From positions 558,001 through 622,000 of the forward strand of contig NZ_JFZG01000008.1 of assembly GCF_000607165.1 (NCBI RefSeq): a stretch of DNA of 64,000 bases, written 5' to 3'. The notes beneath the pieces were generated by a model that was not told the origin of the DNA, did no database searches, and worked only from the letters and a program-made list of their open reading frames with translations. Within the stretch, counting starts at the first letter, position 1. Every line of letters begins with the position of its first letter. Shown piece by piece: positions 47,672 through 56,230 of this stretch. Both the position numbers and the translations under genes were made by a program. The stretch is from Ralstonia pickettii. Lineage in GTDB: Bacteria > Pseudomonadota > Gammaproteobacteria > Burkholderiales > Burkholderiaceae.

Positions 47672-48104
47672 GGTGTACAGCCTAGGTCAGGGGGCATGCC
47701 GTATCCACGGTGGTGCGACGAACGGTTTGTTGTCGGCGCCGAAATGATGCAAGTCAGCGTGAATGGCGCTGAAAAACGCGCCAATGACGTAACGCCCCGG
47801 CAATCCGCCCAACCTTTTTGTCTAATCAAGAGAGCGGTCCAAAGTCGGCGGTCCGCCTTGGTGCACCACAGCAGGGCGCGACGCGCTGGCAAGCCTTGTC
47901 GTAGGCCGATTTGGTGCGGCGCATTAAGAGCGATGCGCGCGTACCACACTTGGTAGAACGATTCCGTGAATTACTTTGCCGCGCATATGGGCTTTTGTTA
48001 AATTTGCGCGGCACTTCCGACACGGAAGTTAAGGAAACGGAGGAGCCCAACCTCATGCACACGGGGTCGGGCGGTTTGAGACAACTCTTTTATTACGAGC
48101 CCAC
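47672..48104 (+). promoter_or_regulatory. long leader/upstream region of the second porin
   Basis: No gene is seen in this 433-bp stretch. A perfect inverted repeat ACTTCC-GACAC-GGAAGT (48013-48029) lies 75 bp before the porin start and may be an operator or leader hairpin. The region also holds the promoter of the small minus-strand gene. Confidence 0.4.
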
Positions 48105-49235
48105 ATGAAAAAGTCTGCCATTCTGGTTGCAGTTGGCGCCCTGTTCGCAGGTTCTGCCTACGCCCAATCGAGCGTGACGCTGTACGGTATTGTCGATACC
48201 AGCATTCACTACATCAACAACGCCAACCAAGCTGGCAACAGCGTGACCCAGATGGAAAGCGGTGCTGTGTCGAACAGCCGCTGGGGCCTGAAGGGCTCGG
48301 AAGACCTGGGCGGCGGCAACAAGGCACTGTTCGTGCTGGAAAGCGGCTTCAACTCGGATTCGGGCCGCATGAGCAGCTCGGGTACGCTGTTCAACCGTCA
48401 ATCGTTCGTGGGCCTGTCCAACAAGGACCTGGGCACCATCACGCTGGGCCGTCAATACAACTTCGGCTTCACGACCGGCGGCAACTTCGACCCGCTGGGC
48501 GTGGGTAACTACGACGGCAACTCGTGGATGTACTACGGCCTGACCGGTCTGCGTGAATCCAACATGCTGAAGTACGAAGGCAAGTGGAACGGCCTGTCGG
48601 TCGGCCTGGCCTACGGCTTTGGCGAAGTGGCTGGCGCTGCAAGCCAGAACTCGTACGTTGGCGGCACGGTGGCCTATGAATTCGGCCCGGCCTACATCGG
48701 CGCCTTCGCACAACAGCACAAGGACGTTGCTGGCAACAAGCAAACCGTGTGGGGTATCGGTGGTAACTACACCATCGCTGCAGCCAAGCTGTTCGCTGGC
48801 TACATCGACAGCAGCGACGCCACGGGTTGCGTGAACAGCTCGGCAAACTGCGTCGGCGGCAGCGCTTTCGGCCTGAACATCTACGGCAACGCCACCTCGG
48901 GCGCTGGCCTGACCCCGGGCGCCACGAAGCGTCGTGACCACGTCGGCATCCTGGGCGTGACGTACAACATCACCCCGGCCCTGGCTCTGACGGGCGCGTT
49001 CTACTACGACAGCATCAAGAACGCTGCTCTGACCGCCGGCAACGACGGCAAGCGTTACACCGGTGTGCTGCTGGCTGAGTACGCTCTGTCCAAGCGCACG
49101 CAAGTGTATGGCACGGTCGACTACAACAAGGTCAAGGACGCAGCTCTGCCGGAACTGTCGGGTGGCGGCAACGCAACCGGCACTGGCAAGTCGAACCAGA
49201 CCAGCGTTGGCGTGGGTATTCGCCACATCTTCTAA
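48105..49235 (+). CDS. outer-membrane porin
   Basis: This 376-residue porin has a signal peptide (MKKSAILVAVGALFAGSAYA), the mature start QSSVTLYGIVDTS, the conserved SRWGLKGSEDLGGGNK and YALSKRTQVYGTVDYNKV strands, and the terminal Phe (GIRHIF). Codon use is strongly biased to ctg/aac/ggc with few variants, as in highly expressed genes, more so than its neighbours. A perfect terminator follows. It is a paralogue of the porin at 689. Confidence 0.95.
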   Translation: MKKSAILVAVGALFAGSAYAQSSVTLYGIVDTSIHYINNANQAGNSVTQMESGAVSNSRWGLKGSEDLGGGNKALFVLESGFNSDSGRMSSSGTLFNRQSFVGLSNKDLGTITLGRQYNFGFTTGGNFDPLGVGNYDGNSWMYYGLTGLRESNMLKYEGKWNGLSVGLAYGFGEVAGAASQNSYVGGTVAYEFGPAYIGAFAQQHKDVAGNKQTVWGIGGNYTIAAAKLFAGYIDSSDATGCVNSSANCVGGSAFGLNIYGNATSGAGLTPGATKRRDHVGILGVTYNITPALALTGAFYYDSIKNAALTAGNDGKRYTGVLLAEYALSKRTQVYGTVDYNKVKDAALPELSGGGNATGTGKSNQTSVGVGIRHIF

Positions 49236-49262
49236 TCGACGCAGTCACTCGATTGGGAACGG

Positions 49263-49290
49263 AAAAGGCGCCTTCGGGCGCCTTTTCTTT
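49263..49290 (+). terminator. intrinsic terminator after the porin
   Basis: AAAAGGCGCC-TTCG-GGCGCCTTTT is a perfect stem with a UUCG-type loop, followed by CTTTTA. Confidence 0.9.
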
Positions 49291-49379
49291 TACCGGCTGT
49301 TTTTGTGCGTCGTCGGGCGAGGTTGCCTGGGCATCCGCCTACAATGTTGCTTCCTGTTTCGTTCATCTGACATTGCGCC

Positions 49380-50378
49380 ATGACTTCCGCACGTACTGCC
49401 CGCCGTCGTCTGATTGCCTCTGCCGTGCTGCTGTGCGCCGGCCTGCCGCTGCTTTCCGCTGTGCCTGCACAGGCGCAGGACTATCCGGCCAAGCCGATCC
49501 GCATCATCGTCGCGTACCCGACCGGTGGCATTTCCGACAACGTGGCGCGTGCGCTGGGCGAAAAGCTGTCGGCGCAACTTGGCCAGCCCGTGGTGGTCGA
49601 GAACCGCGCAGGGGCCGGCGGCAGCATCGGCATGGACGCGGTGGCCAAGGCGCCGCCCGATGGTTACACGCTGGGCTTTTCGTCGGTCAGCCCGCTCACG
49701 CTCAACCCGCATTTCAGCAAGCTTCCGTATGACCCGCAGAAAGACATCGCGCCCGTGGCCAATGTCATGTACGCCCCGATGATCCTGCTGGGCACGCCGT
49801 CGTTCACGGGAAAGAGCTTTGCCGACATGCTGAGCCAGTCGCGCACCAAGCCGGGTTCGATCCGCTGGTCGACATCGGGCCTGGGTACGGTGGGGCATCT
49901 CGCGCTGGAGCAGATCAAGTCGCAGGCGCACGTGGATATCACCCTCATCCCGTACAAAGGTGGTGGCCAGCAATTGACGGATGCGCTGGGCGGCCAGGTG
50001 GAAGTCATGTCGACCAATGTCGGCCCGACCCTGATGCAACACATCACGAGCGGCAAGCTGCGCCCGCTCGCGGTGGGTGCGCCGCACCGGCTCGATACGC
50101 TGCCGAACGTGCCGACCTTCACCGAACTGGGTTACGCCAAGGCGAACATGGCGTCGACCTTCGGTGTGTTCGCGCCGGCCAAGACGCCTGCGCCCGTCAT
50201 TGCCCGACTGAATGCCGAGATTAACAAGGCGCTGGCTGCGCCCGATCTGCGCGAGCGCCTCACGCAGGCCGCCGTGGTGCCGGCCGGCGGCACGGCCGAA
50301 CAGTTTGCCGCGGCCATTCGTGCGGAGTACGACAGCAACGGCCGCATCGTCCGCGCCGCAGGCATCAAGGAGCAGTGA
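49380..50378 (+). CDS. Bug-family (tripartite tricarboxylate transport) substrate-binding protein
   Basis: This is a 332-residue periplasmic binding protein. A signal peptide ending QAQ and the Bug hallmark sequences are present: YPAKPIRIIVAYPTGGISDNVAR, PVVVENRAGAGGSIGMDAVAKAPPDGYTL, GQVEVMSTNVGPTLMQHI (split). Bug proteins bind carboxylates or similar small molecules. No TctA/TctB membrane subunits are adjacent, so it is an orphan receptor, as is common in Burkholderiales. It converges on kdpE. Confidence 0.92.
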   Translation: MTSARTARRRLIASAVLLCAGLPLLSAVPAQAQDYPAKPIRIIVAYPTGGISDNVARALGEKLSAQLGQPVVVENRAGAGGSIGMDAVAKAPPDGYTLGFSSVSPLTLNPHFSKLPYDPQKDIAPVANVMYAPMILLGTPSFTGKSFADMLSQSRTKPGSIRWSTSGLGTVGHLALEQIKSQAHVDITLIPYKGGGQQLTDALGGQVEVMSTNVGPTLMQHITSGKLRPLAVGAPHRLDTLPNVPTFTELGYAKANMASTFGVFAPAKTPAPVIARLNAEINKALAAPDLRERLTQAAVVPAGGTAEQFAAAIRAEYDSNGRIVRAAGIKEQ

Positions 50379-50384
50379 ACCGGC

Positions 50385-51080
50385 TTACGCCGTGAAGCGG
50401 TACCCGACGCCGACTTCGGTCAGCAGGTGCTCGGGCCGCGCCGGATCGCGCTCGAGCTTGTGGCGCAGGTGGCCCATGTAGATGCGCAGATAGTGGCTGC
50501 TGTCGGAATGCGCGGGGCCCCAGACTTCGCGCAGCAGTTCGCGGTGCGTCATCACGGTGCCGCGGCGGCCAAGCAGCACCGCCAGCAGCCGGTATTCGAT
50601 CGGTGTGAGATGCACGGCTTGGCCATTGCGGCTGACGAGGCGGCGCGCCAGGTCGACTTCGACCTCGCCGAAGCGGATGATGCTGCCCCCGTCTTCGCCG
50701 CGCTTGGCGTGCCGCCGTAACAGCACGCGCAGGCGCGCAACCAGCTCGCCCACGCCGAAGGGTTTCGTCAGGTAATCATCTGCGCCGGCATCGAGCGCGT
50801 CGATCTTGTCGCGCTCATCCACGCGGGCCGACAGCACGAGCACCGGCACTTCCGTCCAGGTGCGCAACTCGCGGATCAACTGCATGCCATCGCCATCGGG
50901 CAGGCCGAGATCGAGGATCACCGCATCCGGCTGACGCGTGCCGGCTTCGATCAAGCCGCGCTCGACGCGATCGGCTTCATGGACTTCGCAGCCTTCCTCC
51001 TCCAAAGCGGCGCGGACGAAGCGTCGGATGTGCGGTTCGTCGTCGATGACGAGGACGGTGGGTGTGAATGTGAACGGCAT
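50385..51080 (-). CDS. kdpE: response regulator, KdpE-like (OmpR family)
   Basis: This 231-residue regulator has a receiver domain (VLVIDDEPHIRRFVRAALE, phospho-Asp in VILDLGLPDGDG, KPFGVGELVARLR) and an OmpR-type winged helix (LTPIEYRLLAVLLGRRGTVMTHRELLREVWGP). HYLRIYMGHLRHKLERDP matches KdpE closely. KdpE controls the K+ uptake operon kdpFABC. Neither kdpD nor kdpABC is next to it here; upstream is a HiPIP gene with a terminator between. It therefore looks like an orphan or relocated copy. Start 51080 is preferred. Confidence 0.82.
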   Translation of the reverse strand: MPFTFTPTVLVIDDEPHIRRFVRAALEEEGCEVHEADRVERGLIEAGTRQPDAVILDLGLPDGDGMQLIRELRTWTEVPVLVLSARVDERDKIDALDAGADDYLTKPFGVGELVARLRVLLRRHAKRGEDGGSIIRFGEVEVDLARRLVSRNGQAVHLTPIEYRLLAVLLGRRGTVMTHRELLREVWGPAHSDSSHYLRIYMGHLRHKLERDPARPEHLLTEVGVGYRFTA

Positions 51081-51107
51081 GGCACGCATTGTAGAGGGCG
51101 CGACCAT

Positions 51108-51136
51108 AAAAAAACGGACCCCGAAGGGTCCGTTTT
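51108..51136 (-). terminator. intrinsic terminator for the HiPIP gene
   Basis: AAAACGGACCC-CGAA-GGGTCCGTTTT is a perfect 11-bp stem with an A-run on the left, giving a U-tract for minus-strand transcripts. Confidence 0.88.
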
Positions 51137-51159
51137 GCTTGCGCGCGATACCGCTTCGC

Positions 51160-51471
51160 TCAAGCCTTCTTTGCCCAGGCGCTGCACCAGCCCTTGTTGG
51201 CGACGTCCTTGCCGGCGAACAGCGGGCAACCGCCTTGCGCAGCCGTACCGCCCTGGTACAGGGCGCAGTTGCCGCAATGCTGATCCGGCGTGTGCTTCGG
51301 GAACTTGGCCTTATCGGCCTTGGCGCTGTCAGCCACGTAGCCCAGCGCCTTGGCTTGCGGGTCGGTTTCCGCCACCATCGGTGCAGCCAGTGCCAGGTCC
51401 GACATCGACATGACGGCGCCTGCGGCGGCCACGATGGGAATGCTCTTCAGGAATTGACGACGATTGGACAT
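51160..51471 (-). CDS. high-potential iron-sulfur protein (HiPIP)
   Basis: This 103-residue periplasmic 4Fe-4S electron carrier has a twin-arginine signal (NRRQFLKSIPIVAAAG). The four cluster cysteines lie at residues 66, 69, 82 and 96 (HCGNCALY ... GGCPLF ... GWCSAW), with the usual HiPIP spacing. It may serve as a soluble electron donor in respiratory or photosynthetic-type chains. The gene lies upstream of kdpE with a terminator between them, so it is monocistronic. Confidence 0.94.
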   Translation of the reverse strand: MSNRRQFLKSIPIVAAAGAVMSMSDLALAAPMVAETDPQAKALGYVADSAKADKAKFPKHTPDQHCGNCALYQGGTAAQGGCPLFAGKDVANKGWCSAWAKKA

Positions 51472-51795
51472 GCTGATTCCTTTTGTGGGAGTGTGTTGTG
51501 TGGCGTCCCGTGCCGCCCGCGCAATGCTCAGGCTCGCCCTAGGGGACAGCGGACGGCGTCGGCGCGCCGTTTACCCGCTCGTGCATTCTGGCACAGCAAT
51601 CGGCCGGCAGCATCTGCGTATGGTCAATGTTCCACATACCTGAGTGCAGCAATGGGTTGCTTTCGTGGCCTCCGATCCACACCGCGCAACGCCGCGGATG
51701 CACCGCGTGGTCGAGGAATGCCGCTATCAGCGCGGGCGCAGTCCCCCAAATGGCCGGTCAACCCCGGTGGCAATTTGCCGCACACGCGTACGTGC
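51472..51795. other. gene-free region between HiPIP and hisC
   Basis: This 324-bp stretch holds the HiPIP promoter on the minus strand. I see no gene, no strong hairpin and no recognisable repeat. Confidence 0.4.
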
Positions 51796-52863
51796 TTACG
51801 CCAGCAGACCCCGCAGCGCCTTTAAGAATGCGTCGCATTCATCATCGGTGCCGACCGTGATGCGCAGATGCTGATCGATACGTGCGAGCTTGAAGTGGCG
51901 CACGAAGATGGCCTGCTCTTTCAGCCGTGCTGCCAGCGTTGCCGCGTCGTGGGCCGGATGCCGCGCGAACACGAAGTTCGCCATCGATGGCACAACCTCG
52001 AACCCCAGCGACTGCAGCGATTGCGTCAGCCGTGCGCGGCTTGCCATCACGCGCGCGCACGTGGCGCGGAAGTACGCATCGTCTTCGTAAGCCGCTTGGG
52101 CAGCCGCCTGTGCAAGGCGATCCAGCGGATACGAATTGAAGCTGTCCTTCACGCGATTAAGCGCTTCGATGAGCGCCGTATGCCCGAACGCAAAGCCCAC
52201 GCGCATGCCGGCCAGCGAGCGCGACTTCGACGTCGTGTGCACAACGAGCAGATTCGGATAGCGATCAATGAGCGCAATGGCGGACTCCGCACCGAAATCC
52301 ACATAGGCCTCATCCACGACGACGACCGAAGAGGGGTTCGCGGCGACGATCCGTTCGATCTCTGCCAGCGGCAACGCGTGGCCGGTCGGCGCGTTCGGAT
52401 TCGGGAACAGCACGCCACCTGCGTCGCCAAGATAGTCATCGGCGCGGATGGAGAAGTCGTCCGCCAGCGGCACCACTTCGCACTGCACGCCGTAAAGCCG
52501 CGCGTAGGTCGGATAGAAGCTGTACGAGATGTCCGGAAAGCGCAGCGGCGTGTCGTGCTTGAGCAGCGCCTGGAAGACGTGCGCCAAGACTTCGTCCGAC
52601 CCGTTACCCGCAAAGACCTGCTCGGGCTGGAGGCCGACCTGCGCGGCCACGATCTCGCGCAGCCGGCGCGACAAGGGATCGGGATAGCGGCGCAGGTTGT
52701 CGCCCGTCTCTCCCAACTCTGCAGAGATTGCGGCCACCACGCGCGGCGACGGCGGGTACGGGTTCTCGTTGGTGTTTAGCTTGATGGGCCGCGCAATGGC
52801 CGGCTGCTCGCCCGGGACGTAGGGCACAAGTTGCTGAACGATATCGCTCCAGTAACGGCTCAC
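51796..52863 (-). CDS. hisC: histidinol-phosphate aminotransferase
   Basis: This 355-residue PLP enzyme of histidine biosynthesis has [49 protein letters not shown] and the PLP Lys in [20 protein letters not shown] at 52863 (MSRYWSDIV) with AGGAG upstream is proposed; the longer frame is not supported. Other his genes are not adjacent, so this is a stand-alone copy. It is the last chromosomal gene before the prophage boundary. Confidence 0.93.
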   Translation of the reverse strand: MSRYWSDIVQQLVPYVPGEQPAIARPIKLNTNENPYPPSPRVVAAISAELGETGDNLRRYPDPLSRRLREIVAAQVGLQPEQVFAGNGSDEVLAHVFQALLKHDTPLRFPDISYSFYPTYARLYGVQCEVVPLADDFSIRADDYLGDAGGVLFPNPNAPTGHALPLAEIERIVAANPSSVVVVDEAYVDFGAESAIALIDRYPNLLVVHTTSKSRSLAGMRVGFAFGHTALIEALNRVKDSFNSYPLDRLAQAAAQAAYEDDAYFRATCARVMASRARLTQSLQSLGFEVVPSMANFVFARHPAHDAATLAARLKEQAIFVRHFKLARIDQHLRITVGTDDECDAFLKALRGLLA

Positions 52864-53035
52864 GGCTCGACTCCTGATGAGGTGACTATTTTCTAAGCGT
52901 GCCCGCAGCGCGATCGATGAATCGAAAAATGCAGGGGAGCTGAGTAAGGTTCGGGAATAGGCAGGCCTGCACGTTGCGGCAGAAGCGCGGTTCTGGCGTG
53001 GGAAAACCGTACAAGTTGCGTCAATCTTTGATTTT

Positions 53036-53080
53036 TGGCGCGCCCGGCTGGGATCGAACCAGCAACCCCTGCCTTCGGAG
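53036..53080 (-). other. 3' half of a tRNA-Arg(CCG) gene, probable att site scar
   Basis: On the minus strand the sequence ends in CCGGGCGCGCCA with a full T-arm (CTGGTTCGATCCCAG). It begins in an anticodon loop read as CTCCGAA followed by GGCAG, which gives anticodon CCG (Arg). The D-arm and the 5' acceptor strand (expected GCGCCCG) are absent to the right. It is therefore not an intact tRNA gene but a displaced 3' end, as left by tRNA-targeting integrases. Prophage genes follow. The intact copy should lie past the right edge. Confidence 0.75.
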
Positions 53081-53364
53081 TTTTGGGGATGACTCAGGAC
53101 CCTATATAAATCAAGGCCTTGCGCAACTCGCATACTACAGGGGCAATGCCAACCTAGGCTACCAAAGGGGGCGCAAGTAGGCCCTAGGTGAAATACAGCT
53201 ACAGTTTTTGCAGCGCTTACGAAGCGGCTTCTAGCTAAGGATTCTTGCCGCAGATGCCGTTAGCAGTGGCTGTAGGCATCTCGGCTGGGAAAGAACCGTC
53301 AGTCAGGATATCGGTCATCGACCGGCGCGGCGCTGGTGTACCATCGTCACCAAAAGGATAAGTA

Positions 53365-54012
53365 ATGAAGCTAGCAGACGAGGCGAATCAAGCCTTCAAC
53401 CTTATCGCGATCGGTGCATGGAACCCTGCGATCTTTTCCCCGCAGTGGACCAAGAGCCACTTGGTGGCAGATCCAGCGCAGGAAGTGGTGATGGCGATCC
53501 CTATGGCCTTTCCGGGAGGCGGGGGGGCCCCACCCCGGCTCACCCTAGGGAACGTGAATCTTTATCCGTCCGCAGCCACGCTGATATTGGATTGTGTACA
53601 GTTCGACGACGAATCGTTGCGGGCGGTGGGTCAGACTTTTGGCACCGTGTGTGATCTCTTGCCGCACACGCCGATTACCGCGATTGGCGCCAATTTCCGG
53701 TATACAGGGAAAATTGCCGATGAACCCCAGCTAGCAGAGCTATTCCTGTTTTCAGATTCACGGAGGATCGATGCGGACAAATATAGATCGACCGGTGCTC
53801 TTATAAGGCGCTCTTACCGCTTAGAAGATGGCGGTATCCTGAATCTGGTTGAAGAAAGCGTTGGCACAGATGTTCGTGTTGAATTCAATTTCCATTTTGA
53901 TGTCACTTCTGCGGCAGAAGCGAAACTGAAAGCCGCGCCGGAGCTTATCCTGGCAAAGAAGGCCGAGGCCATAGCGTTTCTTGAGAACGCGTATGAAATA
54001 GAGTTGGAATAA
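53365..54012 (+). CDS. hypothetical protein, first gene of a three-gene prophage cassette
   Basis: This 215-residue soluble protein has no signal peptide. A conserved-looking core is HTPITAIGANFRYTG (about residues 101-115), and a C-terminal alpha/beta segment is rich in charged residues. I do not recognise a family. AAAGGATAAGTA precedes the ATG. It is followed after 13 bp by a small gene and then by the QSCDL protein, all on the plus strand, so they are probably one operon. The sequence is poorer in G/C than the chromosome, suggesting transfer. Confidence 0.7.
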   Translation: MKLADEANQAFNLIAIGAWNPAIFSPQWTKSHLVADPAQEVVMAIPMAFPGGGGAPPRLTLGNVNLYPSAATLILDCVQFDDESLRAVGQTFGTVCDLLPHTPITAIGANFRYTGKIADEPQLAELFLFSDSRRIDADKYRSTGALIRRSYRLEDGGILNLVEESVGTDVRVEFNFHFDVTSAAEAKLKAAPELILAKKAEAIAFLENAYEIELE

Positions 54013-54025
54013 TAAGGGGGGGGAT

Positions 54026-54271
54026 ATGAAAAATTTGCTTACATCTGGTATTGGTCAGATCGAAAGTACGGCATTGGTGCTGAGTGCCGAATACCATCCG
54101 TCGCAGGCGGGTGCCGCTCAGCCAGACGTGGTTGCAATGACTCAATCTCAAACTTATGTTTCCGTCCAGGTCGGGGCCGAAGGACGCTCGCAACGCTATG
54201 CGGGTTCAATCTCGTCCAGCTCAGATAAATACCTGTCGTTGAATTCGAAACTTCGGCAGCCAACCAAGTAA
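54026..54271 (+). CDS. small hypothetical protein, second gene of the cassette
   Basis: This 81-residue protein starts MKNLLTSGIGQIES and has no membrane segment. It is rich in Ser, Gln and Ala in the middle part. AAGGGGGGG lies upstream of the ATG (about six bases). It lies 13 bp after the first and 16 bp before the third gene. Its size is that of an antitoxin or accessory subunit, but nothing else supports that. Confidence 0.55.
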   Translation: MKNLLTSGIGQIESTALVLSAEYHPSQAGAAQPDVVAMTQSQTYVSVQVGAEGRSQRYAGSISSSSDKYLSLNSKLRQPTK

Positions 54272-54287
54272 GTTTGGGCGTGCGGGC

Positions 54288-55157
54288 ATGCTGCACTTCA
54301 CATATGCTGAGCCCAAGCTCGACCAATTGCGTCAAGGCGATATCTTACGCAAAACGCCAGAGCTTCTGGACCTCATTAAGGCCGTGCATCCTCACTACGC
54401 GAATGAGGACTATCGGTACTTCCAGGTACTAACTCAGAGCTGCGACCTTGTTCGCCGGGGCGGGAAGGACTGCAAGTCCCGATATATCACACTCGCAGCA
54501 GTCCGGCCGATGAGCCTCATTGTGGAGCGGGCTCTTGACGGCTATGAAAGAAAGTTTGTTTTCGACAACAAGCTCTTTTGCAGCGCAACTCACAGGAGAG
54601 CGCTCAAGGACCTGTTTGTAAAACTATTCAACAATAACGATACACAAAACTTTTTCTTGAAATCCAGCCCGGACTATGGGCTGGATGTTGATTGTTGCAC
54701 GCAATTGCATTTGTCTATCGCCATCCGGGCGTATGAACATTACGACCTTTGTCTGCAAGCCAAGATCCTGGAGTTAAAGGACGAATTCAGGGCGAAATTG
54801 GGGTGGCTGGTGGGAAATCTCTACTCCCGAGTCGGAACCCAAGATTACGTACCGGGCGCGATATCCGACGAAAGAGATTTTGAAGAGTTTGTGCAGAATT
54901 CCATGGACCAATATGTGGTGTGGCTTCCTGAAAAAGAATATGCGACATATCAAAAGCAGCACACCAAGGTCGCAAGCTTCGAGGAAATGCAAGGGAAGGT
55001 CGCCACAGAGATGGAGCGGAAACAGAAGACCAAGCTTGACTCAATAGTTTCGGCCATTACTGCTGTTCTTCCGGGCGAAGTGGACGAGGAAACGAAAAGC
55101 GCATTGCGCAATACCCTCAGTCGCATGCCGCTCCTAAACCCTATTCTCAATGGGTAG
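54288..55157 (+). CDS. hypothetical protein with QSCDL motif, third gene of the cassette
   Basis: This 289-residue protein has an N-terminal LRQGDIL segment followed by YFQVLTQSCDLV (Cys at residue 52). The spacing vaguely recalls beta-barrel folds of PemK/MazF-like proteins, but this is only a guess. The C-terminal about 65 residues are helical and likely form a coiled coil (FEEMQGKVATEMERKQKTK). No known family is recognised. With its two upstream neighbours it forms a co-directional operon at the prophage's left arm, a common location for phage accessory genes. Confidence 0.68.
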   Translation: MLHFTYAEPKLDQLRQGDILRKTPELLDLIKAVHPHYANEDYRYFQVLTQSCDLVRRGGKDCKSRYITLAAVRPMSLIVERALDGYERKFVFDNKLFCSATHRRALKDLFVKLFNNNDTQNFFLKSSPDYGLDVDCCTQLHLSIAIRAYEHYDLCLQAKILELKDEFRAKLGWLVGNLYSRVGTQDYVPGAISDERDFEEFVQNSMDQYVVWLPEKEYATYQKQHTKVASFEEMQGKVATEMERKQKTKLDSIVSAITAVLPGEVDEETKSALRNTLSRMPLLNPILNG

Positions 55158-55639
55158 CTGGGGCACCCGTCACTGTGTGCGGGCTGCTCGCTCGGCCCAG
55201 CCGACGGCGCCTCAAATTAGCTCGTCATAGGTCGCCGACGTCTATAGCCCTGCAGGCGATTCAGCGAGTTGCCTGCTACTGCTGCATAAGCTAAGTGCAT
55301 AAAGCCGCATAACTTTGCTGGACCGGCAGTCAGGGCACCGCGCCTTTAAGCGCGGGCGTTTGGGGCACTTCTGCACCTGCATAGAAACCACTCAATGAAG
55401 CGGGCAGGTGAGGCGGGGTCCCAACCGCGCGCGCCGGGTCGCGACGCCGGTGCGAGCCCATCTCCTCTCCACCCCGCCGAGGGGCCGCCAAGCCCGCCAG
55501 GAGACGCGTAGCTGCACGATCACAAATGGAAAGGGGGGGGCCGGGAGCTCCGCGTGGGAAACGCCCTCCAGCGCCCGCTTAGGTGCCTCTCCGTCCACGT
55601 CTGCATTGTCTACGTTGACGCGTAGGTTTGCGCCCCGGA
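55158..55639. other. non-coding stretch with P2-cos-like motif
   Basis: No credible gene is seen across about 480 bp. GGTGAGGCGGGG at 55406-55417 matches the P2 cohesive-end start GGCGAGGCGGGG in 11 of 12 bases. The surrounding region is GC-rich with several short inverted repeats. A cos site here is possible (inference). Confidence 0.35.
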
Positions 55640-55659
55640 TACTGTATATCCATACAGTA
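55640..55659. promoter_or_regulatory. LexA (SOS) box
   Basis: TACTGTATATCCATACAGTA contains CTGT-N8-ACAG. It differs from the E. coli consensus TACTGTATATATATACAGTA at only two central positions. It lies 9 bp before the ATG of the next gene, where LexA binding would block transcription or the start. Downstream genes include an SRAP protein. Confidence 0.85.
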
Positions 55660-55668
55660 TCTCAAGCC

Positions 55669-56199
55669 ATGGAACCCGCCGCACGTTCGCACATCGTTCA
55701 TAAATACCGCTATCTAGATGCCAAGACCGGTCGCTGGAAAATGACCCGGCATCACATGAGCGCGGAGGCGGCCGAGCAGTTTTTTGCGCCCGGCGCGGGG
55801 ACACACTTCAGGGCCAAGAAATGGGAGCCGGTTGAAGCCACACGCGAGGATCGCGGCAGCGGCCATCCAATGCAGGGGAAGGGCATCGACTGCCATCCGC
55901 TCAAGAGCGCCCCGACCCCTCCTGCCAGGCTGAAGGTCGAGGAGGTGCGCGCGATATGGGAGCGAAACAAATGCCCAGACGTAAGGCGCTTGATCTGGGA
56001 GATCTGGTATCTCCGCAGCACGGTGGACTACGCCCGGTACGTTGCTGGGTGGCTAGAGGAGATCGATATCGATCCACCGTTTGACCGCCGGTTCAAAATG
56101 CTCCAGGCCATGCTGACCAGCCATCCTTCTCCGGCCGAACTTGAATGGAGCAGTGCCGAAATCGTTGGCCTAAAGCGACTCGCCAAAGCGCGCCGCTGA
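55669..56199 (+). CDS. hypothetical protein directly downstream of a LexA box
   Basis: This 176-residue basic protein (MEPAARSHIVHKYRYLDAK) has no signal peptide or recognised family. It has a helical C-terminal half (LIWEIWYLRSTVDYARYVAGWLEEIDIDPPFDRRFKM, split) and a SRAP-associated position. It lies 31 bp upstream of the SRAP gene on the same strand. It should be induced with SRAP during SOS. A role in DNA repair or prophage induction is inference. Confidence 0.7.
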   Translation: MEPAARSHIVHKYRYLDAKTGRWKMTRHHMSAEAAEQFFAPGAGTHFRAKKWEPVEATREDRGSGHPMQGKGIDCHPLKSAPTPPARLKVEEVRAIWERNKCPDVRRLIWEIWYLRSTVDYARYVAGWLEEIDIDPPFDRRFKMLQAMLTSHPSPAELEWSSAEIVGLKRLAKARR

Positions 56200-56230
56200 T
56201 CTATCATGGCCTCACCCAATGGAGGTGCCC

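Noticed and set aside
50385-51080. End of a kdpFABCDE operon
   Set aside because: The gene upstream on the same strand is a HiPIP with a terminator between; no kdp genes are present.
53036-53080. Intact tRNA gene
   Set aside because: Only the 3' half is present. No D-arm or 5' acceptor strand can be found to the right, so it is a fragment.
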